Source: Bauldia sp. (lineage in GTDB: Bacteria; Pseudomonadota; Alphaproteobacteria; Rhizobiales; Kaistiaceae). Taken from it: a stretch of 64,000 bases of DNA. Location: positions 434,001-498,000 of the forward strand of contig JAHCJY010000003.1 in assembly GCA_026126065.1 (NCBI GenBank). The letters are read 5' to 3'. Below are positions 8,962 to 17,565 of the stretch, one piece after another (within the stretch, counting starts at the first letter, position 1; the number at the start of each line of letters is the position of its first letter). Below the pieces are notes generated by a model, which had not been told where the DNA came from, ran no database searches, and saw only the letters and a list, made by a program, of their open reading frames with translations. The translations under genes were made by a program, and so were the position numbers.

Positions 8962-9090
8962 ACGTCTTCGTCCTCGGCACCGGCCCGCTGCGGCACGTCG
9001 ACCTTCGCCGCCGCCTGCCGGCATTTCACCAACTACACCGCGGGCCACGAGACGCGGACGCGCCAGCTTGGCGCTGCCCTGCGGCGCTGA
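8958..9090 (+). pseudogene. Frameshifted N-terminal stump of a sulfotransferase-like gene
   Basis: The frame starts MNVFVLGTG at 8958. One extra C in the run at about 8984-8988 shifts it; after the shift the sequence reads CGTSTFAAACRHFTNYTAG and then HETR. Repaired, the motif is GTGRCGTSTFAAACRHF, a P-loop-like 5'-phosphosulfate site seen at the N-terminus of sulfotransferase-family proteins. The restored frame stops at 9088-9090 after 44 codons, so the gene is both shifted and truncated. It is translationally coupled to the GT25 gene. Confidence 0.6.
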
Positions 9091-9112
9091 CCGTGGGCCG
9101 CACACTCGCCCG

Positions 9113-9940
9113 CTAGGCGGCCGTTGCCACCTCGGTCCAGCCCATCGCCGTGATTCCGATATCGCGCGTATCGACGCCCCTGAACCAGCGGTCAGGAAGC
9201 ATCACCATGCGATCGGGGTTCTGCCCGAGCCACGCGGCCCACCAGCTGAAAGTCGAGTTGGCAATGATGTGGTGTTGGCAGGATGCCATCAGGGCCATGT
9301 CGGCCAGCGCCGCGTCGGCATCGAGGACGAGCGCATCGAGGCCATCGAGCATCGGAGACGCCCGGCACCATGCGGGATCGTCCGAGAAGACGACGAACGC
9401 GGCGTCCGCGTGTGCTGCAAGGACGATCTGGGCCGCCCGGTGGTAGTACGCGGTCATGTCCCCCAGATTGTGCAGCTTCACCTTCACGTAGTCGCCGCGC
9501 CGGACGTGAATGGAAACGAGCGACCGCGCGCCGAACCGGTCGTGCACGGCGGCGATCCGCTTTCGCTTCAAGAACGGGCGAAGGTCGAACAGGTCGACAA
9601 CCTCGTCGCGGACATCGACGAAGTGCCGCTCGCTCTGGAAGAAGCCACGGAGCAGCGTGTCGTCCCCGGCGAGCGCCAACTCGGGGCAGTAGCCGGAACC
9701 TGTGGGCGAAAGCACCTTCAGTCCGTCCGGCCGAAACAGGGTTCGGACGGTCTGCCGGGGGAGCCTCCCGAGACGCAGCTTCGAGAAACGCCACAGCTGG
9801 TAGTCCCGCCATGCCTTGCGATTGACAAAGGACGAGACATCCACCGCGACCTGGGTCCCGACGCGGTTGGCGACGCCGAGCGCGGTTGCGTACTGGAACA
9901 TCTGGTTGCCCAGCCGGTCTGTCAGCCTGATCCAGATCAT
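9113..9940 (-). CDS. Family 11 glycosyltransferase (alpha-1,2-fucosyltransferase)
   Basis: This 275-residue protein is a typical GT11 member. It has the N-terminal GNQMFQYA (residues 11-18), the GDP-fucose site HVRRGDY (145-151) and the C-terminal NSTFSWWAAWLG (228-239) motif. These enzymes transfer fucose to galactose in O-antigen or capsule chains. Its stop codon lies just beyond the truncated sulfotransferase fragment, which runs the other way. It interrupts the minus-strand phage gene series and is best seen as surface-modifying cargo. Confidence 0.9.
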   Translation of the reverse strand: MIWIRLTDRLGNQMFQYATALGVANRVGTQVAVDVSSFVNRKAWRDYQLWRFSKLRLGRLPRQTVRTLFRPDGLKVLSPTGSGYCPELALAGDDTLLRGFFQSERHFVDVRDEVVDLFDLRPFLKRKRIAAVHDRFGARSLVSIHVRRGDYVKVKLHNLGDMTAYYHRAAQIVLAAHADAAFVVFSDDPAWCRASPMLDGLDALVLDADAALADMALMASCQHHIIANSTFSWWAAWLGQNPDRMVMLPDRWFRGVDTRDIGITAMGWTEVATAA

Positions 9941-10333
9941 TTAGAGCTTTCTTCCAAAGCGGTGTCAGCTTGTCTGCTGAGCTTGCGGGGGGACTTTGGT
10001 TCCGGGCATCGCGCGCGATGCCGCGCGGCCCAGGGTTGACCATCGCGATATACCCGCCCCGATGGATGGCGGACACGGTCTTCGCGCCGACCCGGTGCAA
10101 ACCACCTTGCCAAGCCGGTGCCGGTCGGTTCCCTCTGCAGCCAGTGGTTGGACCTTGGGCCTGTCGCGGCTCGATCAAGGGCCGGGAAGAGGCGGATGGC
10201 GCTCTCGGTTCAGCTTCGCGACTGCCGCTGTCTGGCTGAGTCGTGACGGCGCGATCAATCCCCGTCGTCGAGGCAAACCAATGGCCGGGTGCGCGGGTCA
10301 GCACACGCGCGGGAGTGTGGTAGGGTGCGAGGG
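9941..10333. other. Intergenic region between two divergent glycan genes
   Basis: About 390 bases lie between the start of the GT11 gene (minus) and the start of the + strand gene at 10334. I see no coding sequence. A perfect 14-bp palindrome (CATCGCGCGCGATG, 10008-10021) is present, but GC-rich palindromes are expected by chance here. Confidence 0.5.
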
Positions 10334-11155
10334 ATGCTCACGTCGTCAACGAGCGGCCGATCCGCCTTCGTCCGGCCCTGGTTCACCCGAGGCACGGGCC
10401 TTGGGAACAGGCTGTTCCCCTACTCCCGCGCCTTGCTGCTCGCTCGCTCAACCGGGGCCGAATTCATCGAGCCCGAGTGGTTCGATTTTCGCCGTGGGCC
10501 AATCATGCGCGAGGGTCGGTTGCTTGGGGGCCTCTCCCCGCGCGCCCTGTTAGGAAAGGTCTGGCTCTATGACAACTTCCGTCACGAGAAGTGGATTGAA
10601 CGGCCCGGCAGCGTCCGCGCTGTGTCGGGAGATGGCAATGCCTTTGCAGACTTGGTCGGCCATCACGAGGCCATCCTAGAGCACCTTCTCAGTAGAGCCA
10701 CCGAAACGGTGAGGGCCGAACTCAAACCGCCCACACCGCCAATTGTCCTCAACGTCCGTTTGGCACGCGACTTTCAGCGTGCACAGTCACCGGAGGACTT
10801 CCGCCTAAAGGGCGCCATCCGAAGCCCACTCGATTTCTACGCCATCGGACTGGAAGACGCGCGTTCCCGGCTCGGCCGCGAAACGCCCGCCGCCGTCGTT
10901 TCGGACGGCACCGATGCCGAACTGGCGCCCCTTCTCGCTCAGCCGAACGTGACTCGCTTCCGAAGCTCGCGGGCACTGTCCGACCTGTTGTTCATGGCCC
11001 GGGCCCGGTTCATCGTCGGCACTGGCGGCAGCTCATTTTCCGCCTGGGGTGCGTTCCTCGCTCAGTGCGAGGTCGTCACGATCAACGGCCAGTCTCTTTC
11101 GTGGTTCAAGCTGGGCGATGCCAACCGCGCCATCGTTCGCACGATCGAAGTCTGA
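10334..11155 (+). CDS. GT11-like glycosyltransferase, divergent
   Basis: This 273-residue protein has a GLGNRLFPYSRALLLA block near residue 20 (compare GNQMFQYA in GT11), VLNVRLARDF where GT11 has HxRRGD, and a C-terminal FIVGTGGSSFSAWGAFL block that matches NSTFSWWAAWLG in position. It is therefore probably a sugar transferase of the GT-B fold related to fucosyltransferases, but the canonical RRGD is missing, so donor or activity may differ. Start ATG 10334 was chosen because homology begins soon after. It ends against the converging minus-strand phage-type gene at 11371. Confidence 0.6.
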   Translation: MLTSSTSGRSAFVRPWFTRGTGLGNRLFPYSRALLLARSTGAEFIEPEWFDFRRGPIMREGRLLGGLSPRALLGKVWLYDNFRHEKWIERPGSVRAVSGDGNAFADLVGHHEAILEHLLSRATETVRAELKPPTPPIVLNVRLARDFQRAQSPEDFRLKGAIRSPLDFYAIGLEDARSRLGRETPAAVVSDGTDAELAPLLAQPNVTRFRSSRALSDLLFMARARFIVGTGGSSFSAWGAFLAQCEVVTINGQSLSWFKLGDANRAIVRTIEV

Positions 11156-11371
11156 CGCGTCTGCCTCGGTATAGACGGGCAACCCTTCCAGCGGCTCGCG
11201 GGGCAGCAAGACGAGGAACTCCTGCACGTCGTCGTGTGCCGGATCATTGAGCACCTGTTCACCGAGCATGAAGCGGCCGTCTTTGAGCGGGACCGGGTTG
11301 AGCGCGTGGCCGTTGTCGCGCGGCGAGCGTCCGCGAACCTTCGTGGCTTGCTCAGTGGTCAGAATGATCAT
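11033..11371 (-). CDS. Small phage-type protein, 3' end possibly altered
   Basis: This frame starts MIILTTEQATKVRGRSP at 11371, overlapping the stop of the upstream gene by 4 bases (ATGA), so it is translationally coupled. The first about 70 residues look genuine (LNPVPLKDGRFMLGEQVL, then EFLVLLPREPL). The last about 40 codons overlap the 3' end of the convergent gene at 10334-11155 and may be readthrough into foreign sequence after the natural end was lost. It is the last gene of a three-gene minus-strand group. Function unknown. Confidence 0.5.
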   Translation of the reverse strand: MIILTTEQATKVRGRSPRDNGHALNPVPLKDGRFMLGEQVLNDPAHDDVQEFLVLLPREPLEGLPVYTEADASDFDRANDGAVGIAQLEPRKRLAVDRDDLALSEERTPGGK

Positions 11372-12189
11372 GTGTCTGCTCCCACGGCGACCATGTAATC
11401 GCGCCACGCGTTGTAGAAGGCCAGCGCCTCGTTGTCGTCGAGGTAGGCACCGACCGAGCCACCGGCCATCTGTGACGACATGTAGAGCGTACCGGCTTTT
11501 CCAAAGGACAGGTCCGTCGAGAGAGGTGAACTTGACGTCGCAGCCTCAGGAGCGCCCATAGAAACGCCGTCGCGCACAGCAGAGGCGTTAGTGCCGTCAT
11601 TGCGGCGGCCAAGCATGTGCTGCGGATGCGAGCCTACAGTGGACGACGACGGGATAGCGGTCGTGCTATTGACGTTCACCTTGTCCTGATTTGCCGTCGC
11701 GCGGTTCATGACACCCAGTCGAGAACCGTTCGTCTGCTGGACGAAGGCCGCAAAAGTGTTGCCGGAGCTGTTGCGCTGATACGATGAAATATGGGCGTCG
11801 TTCTGGGTTAACTGGACCCCATCGTTTGACGCATCCCATCCCGTGTCGAGATAGCTCGTCGAACCATCGCCAGCGAAACCTCGATCCGTCATGAACGTCG
11901 GACCGTTGACACGCGTGAGCGTGAAGGTACCCGGCGATTTCCAGTTGAGCCGTGCGGCTTGCTCGTCGTGTGCCGCAAGCACCCACATCGCGTCGATCTT
12001 CGACCAGACGCCGGCCGCCTTGAGCGCCCCAACGAAGGTGTCGATCAACAGCTTCCGGGCGTTGTTCGGCTGCATCGCCATGGCCGTCACCACGGCCTCG
12101 GCCTCGGCATTCATGAACAAGTACAGAGGGACCTCTTGGGCCGCTGCCTGCGCGCCCATCATCACGAATGGCGGCAGTCGCGCGTCCAT
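11368..12189 (-). CDS. Virion-surface-like protein
   Basis: This 273-residue protein starts MDARLPPFVMMGAQAAAQ at 12189. An N-terminal helical part (to about residue 60, ending KIDAMWVLAAHDEQAARLNW) is followed by a Gly/Ser/Asn-rich part with repeats of short strands (GDGSTSYLDTGWDASND, SSYQRNSSGNTFAAFVQQ, LGRRNDGTNASAVRDG). The second part resembles concanavalin/LamG-like domains found in phage tail or head-fibre proteins. Its start overlaps the upstream stop (TGATG) and its end overlaps the next start (ATGA), so the three genes form an operon. A structural role is inferred from context. Confidence 0.6.
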   Translation of the reverse strand: MDARLPPFVMMGAQAAAQEVPLYLFMNAEAEAVVTAMAMQPNNARKLLIDTFVGALKAAGVWSKIDAMWVLAAHDEQAARLNWKSPGTFTLTRVNGPTFMTDRGFAGDGSTSYLDTGWDASNDGVQLTQNDAHISSYQRNSSGNTFAAFVQQTNGSRLGVMNRATANQDKVNVNSTTAIPSSSTVGSHPQHMLGRRNDGTNASAVRDGVSMGAPEAATSSSPLSTDLSFGKAGTLYMSSQMAGGSVGAYLDDNEALAFYNAWRDYMVAVGADT

Positions 12190-12503
12190 CAGCCAAACCT
12201 CCCGAACGCCACCACCGACACGTTCGCCCCCGTGGTGATCGACCACGGGCCGCCCTGGCTGTTGGCGCCGATCGGGATGGTGAAGGGGATGACGCTCGGC
12301 ACCGACGAGGCGCCGCCGGTGAACAGGGTGATCGAGGTCGCCTTGTCGAGGAGGAGGACGTTGCCGGGCGAGGTCGTCGCCGGGATGACGAGGACGTGGG
12401 AGACGTAGTCGCCCTTGGCCCCGGTCCCGCCGAGCACCTGGCCGGTTTGTGAGGCGGCGACGGTCTCGTAGGCAACGGGGGCGACTTCGATTGGCTGGGC
12501 CAT
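12189..12503 (-). CDS. Small virion-like protein
   Basis: This 104-residue protein (MAQPIEVAPVAYETVAASQT at the start) has a beta-rich, glycine-rich sequence with VLVIPATTSPGNVLLLD and ends VSVVAFGRFG. Proteins of this size and type are common beside portal and capsid genes and often act as head decoration or head-fibre subunits, but I cannot name the family. It is the first gene of the minus-strand group 12503 to 11033 and is translationally coupled to the next by TGATG. Confidence 0.55.
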   Translation of the reverse strand: MAQPIEVAPVAYETVAASQTGQVLGGTGAKGDYVSHVLVIPATTSPGNVLLLDKATSITLFTGGASSVPSVIPFTIPIGANSQGGPWSITTGANVSVVAFGRFG

Positions 12504-12678
12504 GGCAGGGTTCCTTGTTGGCCGGCATTCCGGCGACGCACGGCGAGCCGGTCCCGGAGTCGGGGCGAAAGGGGTGACGGCAGGGAGGCGGCGGCATCCG
12601 GGGCGCTGCACCATTGGCAGCCCGCGAGGATCGGGGGATACCGTCGGAAGGACGCGGACGGGGGATGGGCAGCCGATG

Positions 12679-13716
12679 TTACGGCAGCGATGCCCCGGCG
12701 GGCCCGGGCGGCGCTACGCCCCCAGGGCTCAAAAGCGTCGCGCTCGCGGCCACCGGCCGCTCGCGATCCATTGGCGTGGACGCCTCCCCGTAGAGCTGCA
12801 CGCCGGCATCGGCAACCATCCGAAGGATCCTTCGTTGCTGGTCCGCATCGAGCTGGCTTCGCCAGGCGTCGATGCCCTGGATGCTGCCCTTGACCATGGC
12901 GCTGGGACGTCCGTGCAGTTCTTCGACCGGCTTCGGCGTTTCCTCGCCGAGCCAGTCGAAGATGGCCCTGATGCCGCCGCCCGGGTCGAGCACGAGGTCC
13001 TCGTAGTAGACCGTCAGCCATTTGCGGTTTGAAGGCGACGAACTCAGCGGTGGCAGCATGTTGACGAGCCACGCGAGCGCGAGGGCCTCCTCGTGGGTAT
13101 TGGCGCTGGCATAAGCGCGCCGCAACGCAGGAAAGTCGTCGAGGAGTGCGTCCGTGACGGATCTGGACTTGTCGAAGCGCTGCCACGAACCCTGGCGGAT
13201 CTGGGATGCAACGACGGCGCAGGGGTGACGCACCAGAAGGATGCTGCGGACGCCGAATGTCTCGGTCAGCCAGTCGATGGACGCGTTCGCGGTCACGAAC
13301 TTGACCACGAACCGGCGGAACCGGAGGAAATCCCCCAGCGCAGGCGGGGGCGACTGATGCCGCGTCGCCGTCTCGAGGTTGATCCACGAACCGTCGAACA
13401 GCCCCTTGATGAACTGCATCTGGCGTGGCGTCGGCGGGCGCGCGGCGGTGAAATACGGCCTTCGTTCAAAGCCCAGGCGCACGGCGGTCGGGTTGCTCAT
13501 GCGGTGAAACGGCTCCCACTGCAGGATGCTGCCGGGCACGCTCGCGATCATCTCCGCCAGCCAGGTCGAGCCTCCTCGCCCGCTCGCGAAGATGCAGGCC
13601 GTGTTGCGGACATCGTAGCGGAGGCTGACCGTCTTGCCCCAGGTCTTGAGCGCCGCCAGCCTGACCGCCCGCGAACCACGGTTGAGCGCGCCCCGGATCA
13701 TTCTTCCCGCCCTCAT
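12679..13716 (-). CDS. PAPS-dependent sulfotransferase, second paralogue
   Basis: This 345-residue protein is a paralogue of the one at 7011-7967 but lies on the other strand. The PAPS-binding motifs are intact: FASGRGGSTWLAE in the first 60 residues and ILLVRHPCAVVASQ in the middle, followed by LTVYYEDLVLDPGG. The C-terminus has a Pro/Ala-rich tail (about 25 residues, TLLSPGGVAPPGPAG) not seen in the paralogue. It lies between small virion genes on the same strand and would be co-transcribed with them. Likely role is sulfation of a surface carbohydrate; the acceptor is unknown. Confidence 0.85.
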   Translation of the reverse strand: MRAGRMIRGALNRGSRAVRLAALKTWGKTVSLRYDVRNTACIFASGRGGSTWLAEMIASVPGSILQWEPFHRMSNPTAVRLGFERRPYFTAARPPTPRQMQFIKGLFDGSWINLETATRHQSPPPALGDFLRFRRFVVKFVTANASIDWLTETFGVRSILLVRHPCAVVASQIRQGSWQRFDKSRSVTDALLDDFPALRRAYASANTHEEALALAWLVNMLPPLSSSPSNRKWLTVYYEDLVLDPGGGIRAIFDWLGEETPKPVEELHGRPSAMVKGSIQGIDAWRSQLDADQQRRILRMVADAGVQLYGEASTPMDRERPVAASATLLSPGGVAPPGPAGASLP

Positions 13717-13785
13717 CCCGGGCGATTCGTCCCTGCCCGGCCACGAAGGATAGCATCCCCGAACGCTATGCCCCGCCGGCTCGCC

Positions 13786-14253
13786 CTACAGCCGGTGCTC
13801 CTCGAGCACGAGCGTGCCGTTCATCGTCAGCGGGTCGGCCGGCGCGCTGATGCGGATTACCGCGCGCTCGCCGGGCTGGATCTGGATGCGCTCGTCGGCC
13901 GGCGGCCTGTAGCGCCAGCCGGACTGGACGGCGAAGGCGTCGGCCAGCATCGTCTTGGCGACGCCGTTCGAGGCGACCGTGGTGTTGTTTGCCTCGACGC
14001 CCGAAGCGGGCGCGCCCGCGCCCTGCAGCGCATAGAGCGGCAACGCCGCGCCGCCCGAGCCCGGCGTCGTGTGCCCGCGGACGATCTGCACCGACAGGAG
14101 CTCCGCCGCGGCGTCCCCCGGGTCGGAATACTGCCCCAGCCGCACTTCGCGGATGTCCACGATGTGCGTCGCGGGCGCCGTGATCTCGAACACGTCCTGC
14201 GCGGCCGAAACCGCAACGGCGGCGAACGCGCCCTGAAAGATGTTGCCGGGCAT
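13786..14253 (-). CDS. Virion-associated-like protein
   Basis: This 155-residue protein (MPGNIFQGAFAAVAVSAAQD at the start) is predicted beta-rich, with ITAPATHIVDIREVRLGQY, a central GSGGAALPLYALQGAG loop and a C-terminal IQIQPGERAVIRISAPAD strand pair. Such proteins occur next to portal and scaffold genes in P22-like prophages of alphaproteobacteria, but I do not recognise a named family. It follows the portal gene in the direction of transcription, with a + strand cargo gene inserted between them. Confidence 0.55.
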   Translation of the reverse strand: MPGNIFQGAFAAVAVSAAQDVFEITAPATHIVDIREVRLGQYSDPGDAAAELLSVQIVRGHTTPGSGGAALPLYALQGAGAPASGVEANNTTVASNGVAKTMLADAFAVQSGWRYRPPADERIQIQPGERAVIRISAPADPLTMNGTLVLEEHRL

Positions 14254-14455
14254 GAAGAGTCTCCGTGGCGCGGTGTGGTGCGTGACGTTATTGGCTCGGT
14301 CCGATGGTTGCCGGGCGACGGCTAGGTGGCGGCTCCACCGCCGCGGGCGACCGGACCTGTCCGATCGGGCAGGGCCAACGAAGAGTTGTTGACGGGATAG
14401 GCTACCAACCGAAAGGTGAAGTGCCGATGATCCTGGAGGGGCGGGAGGGCTTCCC

Positions 14456-15409
14456 ATGGCAGACATCCGCACCCGTCTCGGCCGTTTCGCACGCCATCCC
14501 GGCGCCTCGCTGCTATTCCGGTTGCGGAGCCTGCGCCATCTTCGGCCCGCCGAACGCATACCGTTTGCGTTGTTGCGCCCCGTCCGGCGGCTGCGCAGAC
14601 GCCATCCGGTCCACACGCTCGGCTTCGTCCCCGACGTGCCGGTGCATTTCGACTACGCCATCCGGCGGGTCTGCGACCTTCTCGGCCTCCGCATGGCGAA
14701 GGCACGGCCGGGGACATCGCCCGTCGTCGTCTGGGCGGACAGCACCGAAGTGACGCTGCCGGTTCCCGCCGGCGCCGTGAATGCGCGCTGTGTCGACATC
14801 CGCAAATCGACCGTGGAGCGGATCTTCCGCGAGACGTTCGGCTATGGCTACGCGGTCGATCCGCTGCGCCATCACGGACCGATGCTGCGGAAGTCCGAGC
14901 AGAACGCCACGCATGACGGCGTCGTCCTCGCGGGGCCGCTGGCCGCCAAGGATTCCGGCTTCGTCTACCAGCGGCTGATCGACAACCTGAAGAACGGCAA
15001 GTACGAGGATCTCCGCATCCCGATCGTGCGTGGCGAAATACCGGTGGTCTTCATCCGTCGCCTCCCGCCGCAGCGCCGCTTCGGCGCCGTGGCGACTGAG
15101 GCGGGCGTGAACGCTCCCGAGGAGGTCCTCTCGCCGGACGAACGGTCGAGGCTGGCCGCCTTCGCCGCCGCGATCGGCCTCGATTTCGGCGAAGTGGATG
15201 CCATCCGCGACCGCGACGGGGTGCTCTACGTCGTCGATGCCAACAAGACCCCCGTCGGGCCGCCGCGAAGGCTGACGATGCGTGAGCGCATCAGTTCGAT
15301 GCAGCTGATCGCCGACGCCTTCCAGCGCCAGTGGCTCGACGGCCGGGCCGAAGTCAGCGCCCCGCGTCCCCACCATGCCGCTGCCCGGCCCGACCCGCTC
15401 CCTCCCTGA
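14456..15409 (+). CDS. ATP-grasp-like protein
   Basis: This 317-residue protein has a basic N-terminus without a signal peptide. Its C-terminal half contains KDSGFVYQRLIDN, VVFIRRLPPQRRF and LDFGEVDAIRDRDGVLYVVD followed by ANKTPVGPP. The last resembles the ATP-grasp motif in which an acidic residue and an Asn-x-Thr-Pro loop bind Mg-ATP. Members near glycan genes are thought to ligate or modify surface material; the substrate is unknown. It lies among sulfotransferase and glycosyltransferase cargo, on the strand opposite to the phage genes. ATG 14456 follows GGGGCGGGAGG, a fair ribosome-binding site. Confidence 0.6.
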   Translation: MADIRTRLGRFARHPGASLLFRLRSLRHLRPAERIPFALLRPVRRLRRRHPVHTLGFVPDVPVHFDYAIRRVCDLLGLRMAKARPGTSPVVVWADSTEVTLPVPAGAVNARCVDIRKSTVERIFRETFGYGYAVDPLRHHGPMLRKSEQNATHDGVVLAGPLAAKDSGFVYQRLIDNLKNGKYEDLRIPIVRGEIPVVFIRRLPPQRRFGAVATEAGVNAPEEVLSPDERSRLAAFAAAIGLDFGEVDAIRDRDGVLYVVDANKTPVGPPRRLTMRERISSMQLIADAFQRQWLDGRAEVSAPRPHHAAARPDPLPP

Positions 15410-15490
15410 GGAGGGGACGGCGGGACACGGCGGCGGCCGGTCCGCGCGGTTCGATTCCATTTCGATCGCGATCGGGCGCGGGCGCCGAAC

Positions 15491-17533
15491 TCAACCCGCG
15501 CGGGGTGAGGGCACTCCCGCGCGCCCCCCAGGAAATGCCGGACCCTGCACCGCGCCTCCGGCCATCGCCGCAAGCGCCGCCTGCGAGCCGCCCGGTCCGA
15601 GCACCTGCTCCGCCATCGCAAGGCCCCGCGCCAGGTCTTCCTGCTGCGCTGCGGCAAGCTTCAGCTGCGCGAGCTCGGCATTGGCCTTGCCCTCGGCGGC
15701 CTTCGCCAGCGCCAGCTCGGCTTCGGCGAGCGCCATGATCTCCGCCGGCCCGGGCGGCTTCGGCGCCGCTGCGTCCGGCGCATCCTCGCCGGCGAGCGCC
15801 GCAGCCTCGGCCGCCAGCACCTCGGGCGGGATCACGGTCCGGGCGCGCCGCGCGATCTGGTCGGCCATCGGCCAGTCCTGCGCCTTGGCGATCAGGTCGA
15901 GCGTCAGCGGGATCAGGAGGTTCGGCGCCATCTTCGCCAGCTCCAGCATCCCGTCCCGCGCTTCCTCGCGCCGCGTCGTGTAGCCGGGGCCGGGCTGCAC
16001 GAACACGTCGTAGGCGCCGAGGCTGAGATCGTTAGCCACCTTCACAAGACCCGAATCCGGGTCCGTCACCGGCTGGTTGATCGGCACGAGGTCGACGACG
16101 CCGTCCTCGCCCATCACCCGGATCATCCGCTTGGTGTCGTATATCCGCGGGATGAGGTCGACGAGGATCGCCCCGGTGTGCCGGATGGCGCGCGTGAAGT
16201 TGTCGACATAGGTGAACATGCCGACGTCGCCTTCGCGCTGCCGGGCGAGGATCGCCTTGCCGGACACCTCGTTCGAGCGCTCGCCAAGGCCCGCATCCTG
16301 GATGCCGATGATGTCCTTGAGGTTCTGGCCCGCCATCGCGATCATCTCGGAGAGGCCCGTGGAGGCGATCGCCGGCTGCGCCCGCTGCGGCGGCGCGCCG
16401 CCATTGGCGGGGTCCGGCCGATAGGGCAAATAGGGCAGCGGCTTGGCGTTCGCCTCCGCCCAGACGGCAGCGTAGGCTTTCACGTTGTCCTCGGTGACGA
16501 GCCACGGCGCCTTCGGCTGCAGTGCGATGGCTTCCACCTGCGCCGACTGTGCGTAGTTGAACATCCGCTGCGCGTCCTTGGCGTAGCGGATGATGCCGTG
16601 GCGGACGACGCGCCGGCCGATCCGCACCTCCTCGCCGAGCACCGGCACGATCGGGATGAACCGCCCCGGCCAGTCGGTCTCGGGCTCGAGCACTTCCGCG
16701 GCCGAGATCACCATATGCGTGACGCGGAATCCCTCACGCTCCTCGATCCGCGCGTCCGCCTTCTTCGCCTTCGCGACCTTCTCGGGCGTGTCGACTTCCT
16801 GCACGCTGCCGTCCGGCATCAGCGCGAGCGTGCGCACCGTCTTCCGCTTCTGCCAGTAGCGGGCGACGCGGACGAAATCCTCGCCGAGCCAGCCGGATGC
16901 AGCGCTCGCGGCCGTCCCCTCGCCGTTGAGCTCCGCCACGGACGCGGCGGCCTCCGGGTAGCGCTCGCGGAACGCCGCATGAGTCAGGTCGACCGGCTGG
17001 AAACACCACATCGCGTCCGCGCGCGTCGGCAGCACTGCGTCCGGGTCCCACAGCACCGCGACGCCATCGTCGATCGGCGCGATCCGGATCTCCTGGTCGA
17101 ACGTGCGCTCCGAGGCGTATTCGGTCAGCACCTGCCAGTGGCCGATGCCGGCCACGACCTGGCTGTCCATGCCGCAAAAGTACGCCGCCTGCGCGTCCGA
17201 GCGGTTCTCGACGTAGCGGATCATCCCGCCCAGCACCGCCGCCGTCTTCGGGTCGCCGTCGCCGTCCACCGGCACCACCGAGATCGACGGGCGCATGAGC
17301 CGGATGTCGTTGGTCACCTGCCGCACGAAGACCGGGATGCGGTTGAGCGTCAGCGCCGGCCGCCCCTCGCCCTCGAGCCGGCCCGCCTCGTCCTCCGGCC
17401 ACTGCTCGCCAGCGCGGAACGCGAGGTCCTCATAGGCGGCGCGGCGGTTCTCCGCCTCGCGCGCCTCCGCGCGCTCCCAGCGCGCAAGGGCCTCGGTGAT
17501 GAGAGCTGAGGTGTCGGCTGTCGTGTCGGTCAT
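15491..17533 (-). CDS. Portal protein, P22 type
   Basis: This 680-residue protein fits the P22 portal family in length and pattern: an N-terminal helix rich in Ala, Glu and Arg, FRAGEQWPEDEAGRLEGEGR (about 40-60), ALTLNRIPVFVRQVTNDIR, then ISVVPVDGDGDPKTAAVLGG, and a GMDSQVVAGIGHWQVLTEY block. The C-terminal 150 residues form a long Ala/Glu-rich coiled region (LALAKAAEGKANAELAQL), as in the barrel of P22-type portals. It forms the dodecameric DNA channel at one capsid vertex and docks the terminase. It appears intact. Confidence 0.9.
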   Translation of the reverse strand: MTDTTADTSALITEALARWERAEAREAENRRAAYEDLAFRAGEQWPEDEAGRLEGEGRPALTLNRIPVFVRQVTNDIRLMRPSISVVPVDGDGDPKTAAVLGGMIRYVENRSDAQAAYFCGMDSQVVAGIGHWQVLTEYASERTFDQEIRIAPIDDGVAVLWDPDAVLPTRADAMWCFQPVDLTHAAFRERYPEAAASVAELNGEGTAASAASGWLGEDFVRVARYWQKRKTVRTLALMPDGSVQEVDTPEKVAKAKKADARIEEREGFRVTHMVISAAEVLEPETDWPGRFIPIVPVLGEEVRIGRRVVRHGIIRYAKDAQRMFNYAQSAQVEAIALQPKAPWLVTEDNVKAYAAVWAEANAKPLPYLPYRPDPANGGAPPQRAQPAIASTGLSEMIAMAGQNLKDIIGIQDAGLGERSNEVSGKAILARQREGDVGMFTYVDNFTRAIRHTGAILVDLIPRIYDTKRMIRVMGEDGVVDLVPINQPVTDPDSGLVKVANDLSLGAYDVFVQPGPGYTTRREEARDGMLELAKMAPNLLIPLTLDLIAKAQDWPMADQIARRARTVIPPEVLAAEAAALAGEDAPDAAAPKPPGPAEIMALAEAELALAKAAEGKANAELAQLKLAAAQQEDLARGLAMAEQVLGPGGSQAALAAMAGGAVQGPAFPGGRAGVPSPRAG

Positions 17534-17565
17534 GGGGGTCTCTCATGGGGGACGCGTCGCAGCGT

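Noticed and set aside
10008..10021. Perfect palindrome CATCGCGCGCGATG as an operator.
   Set aside because: CG-rich palindromes of this length are frequent in high-GC DNA, and no second copy was found nearby.
16178..17509. A 443-codon open frame on the + strand.
   Set aside because: It is antisense to the portal gene, whose product is clearly recognisable.
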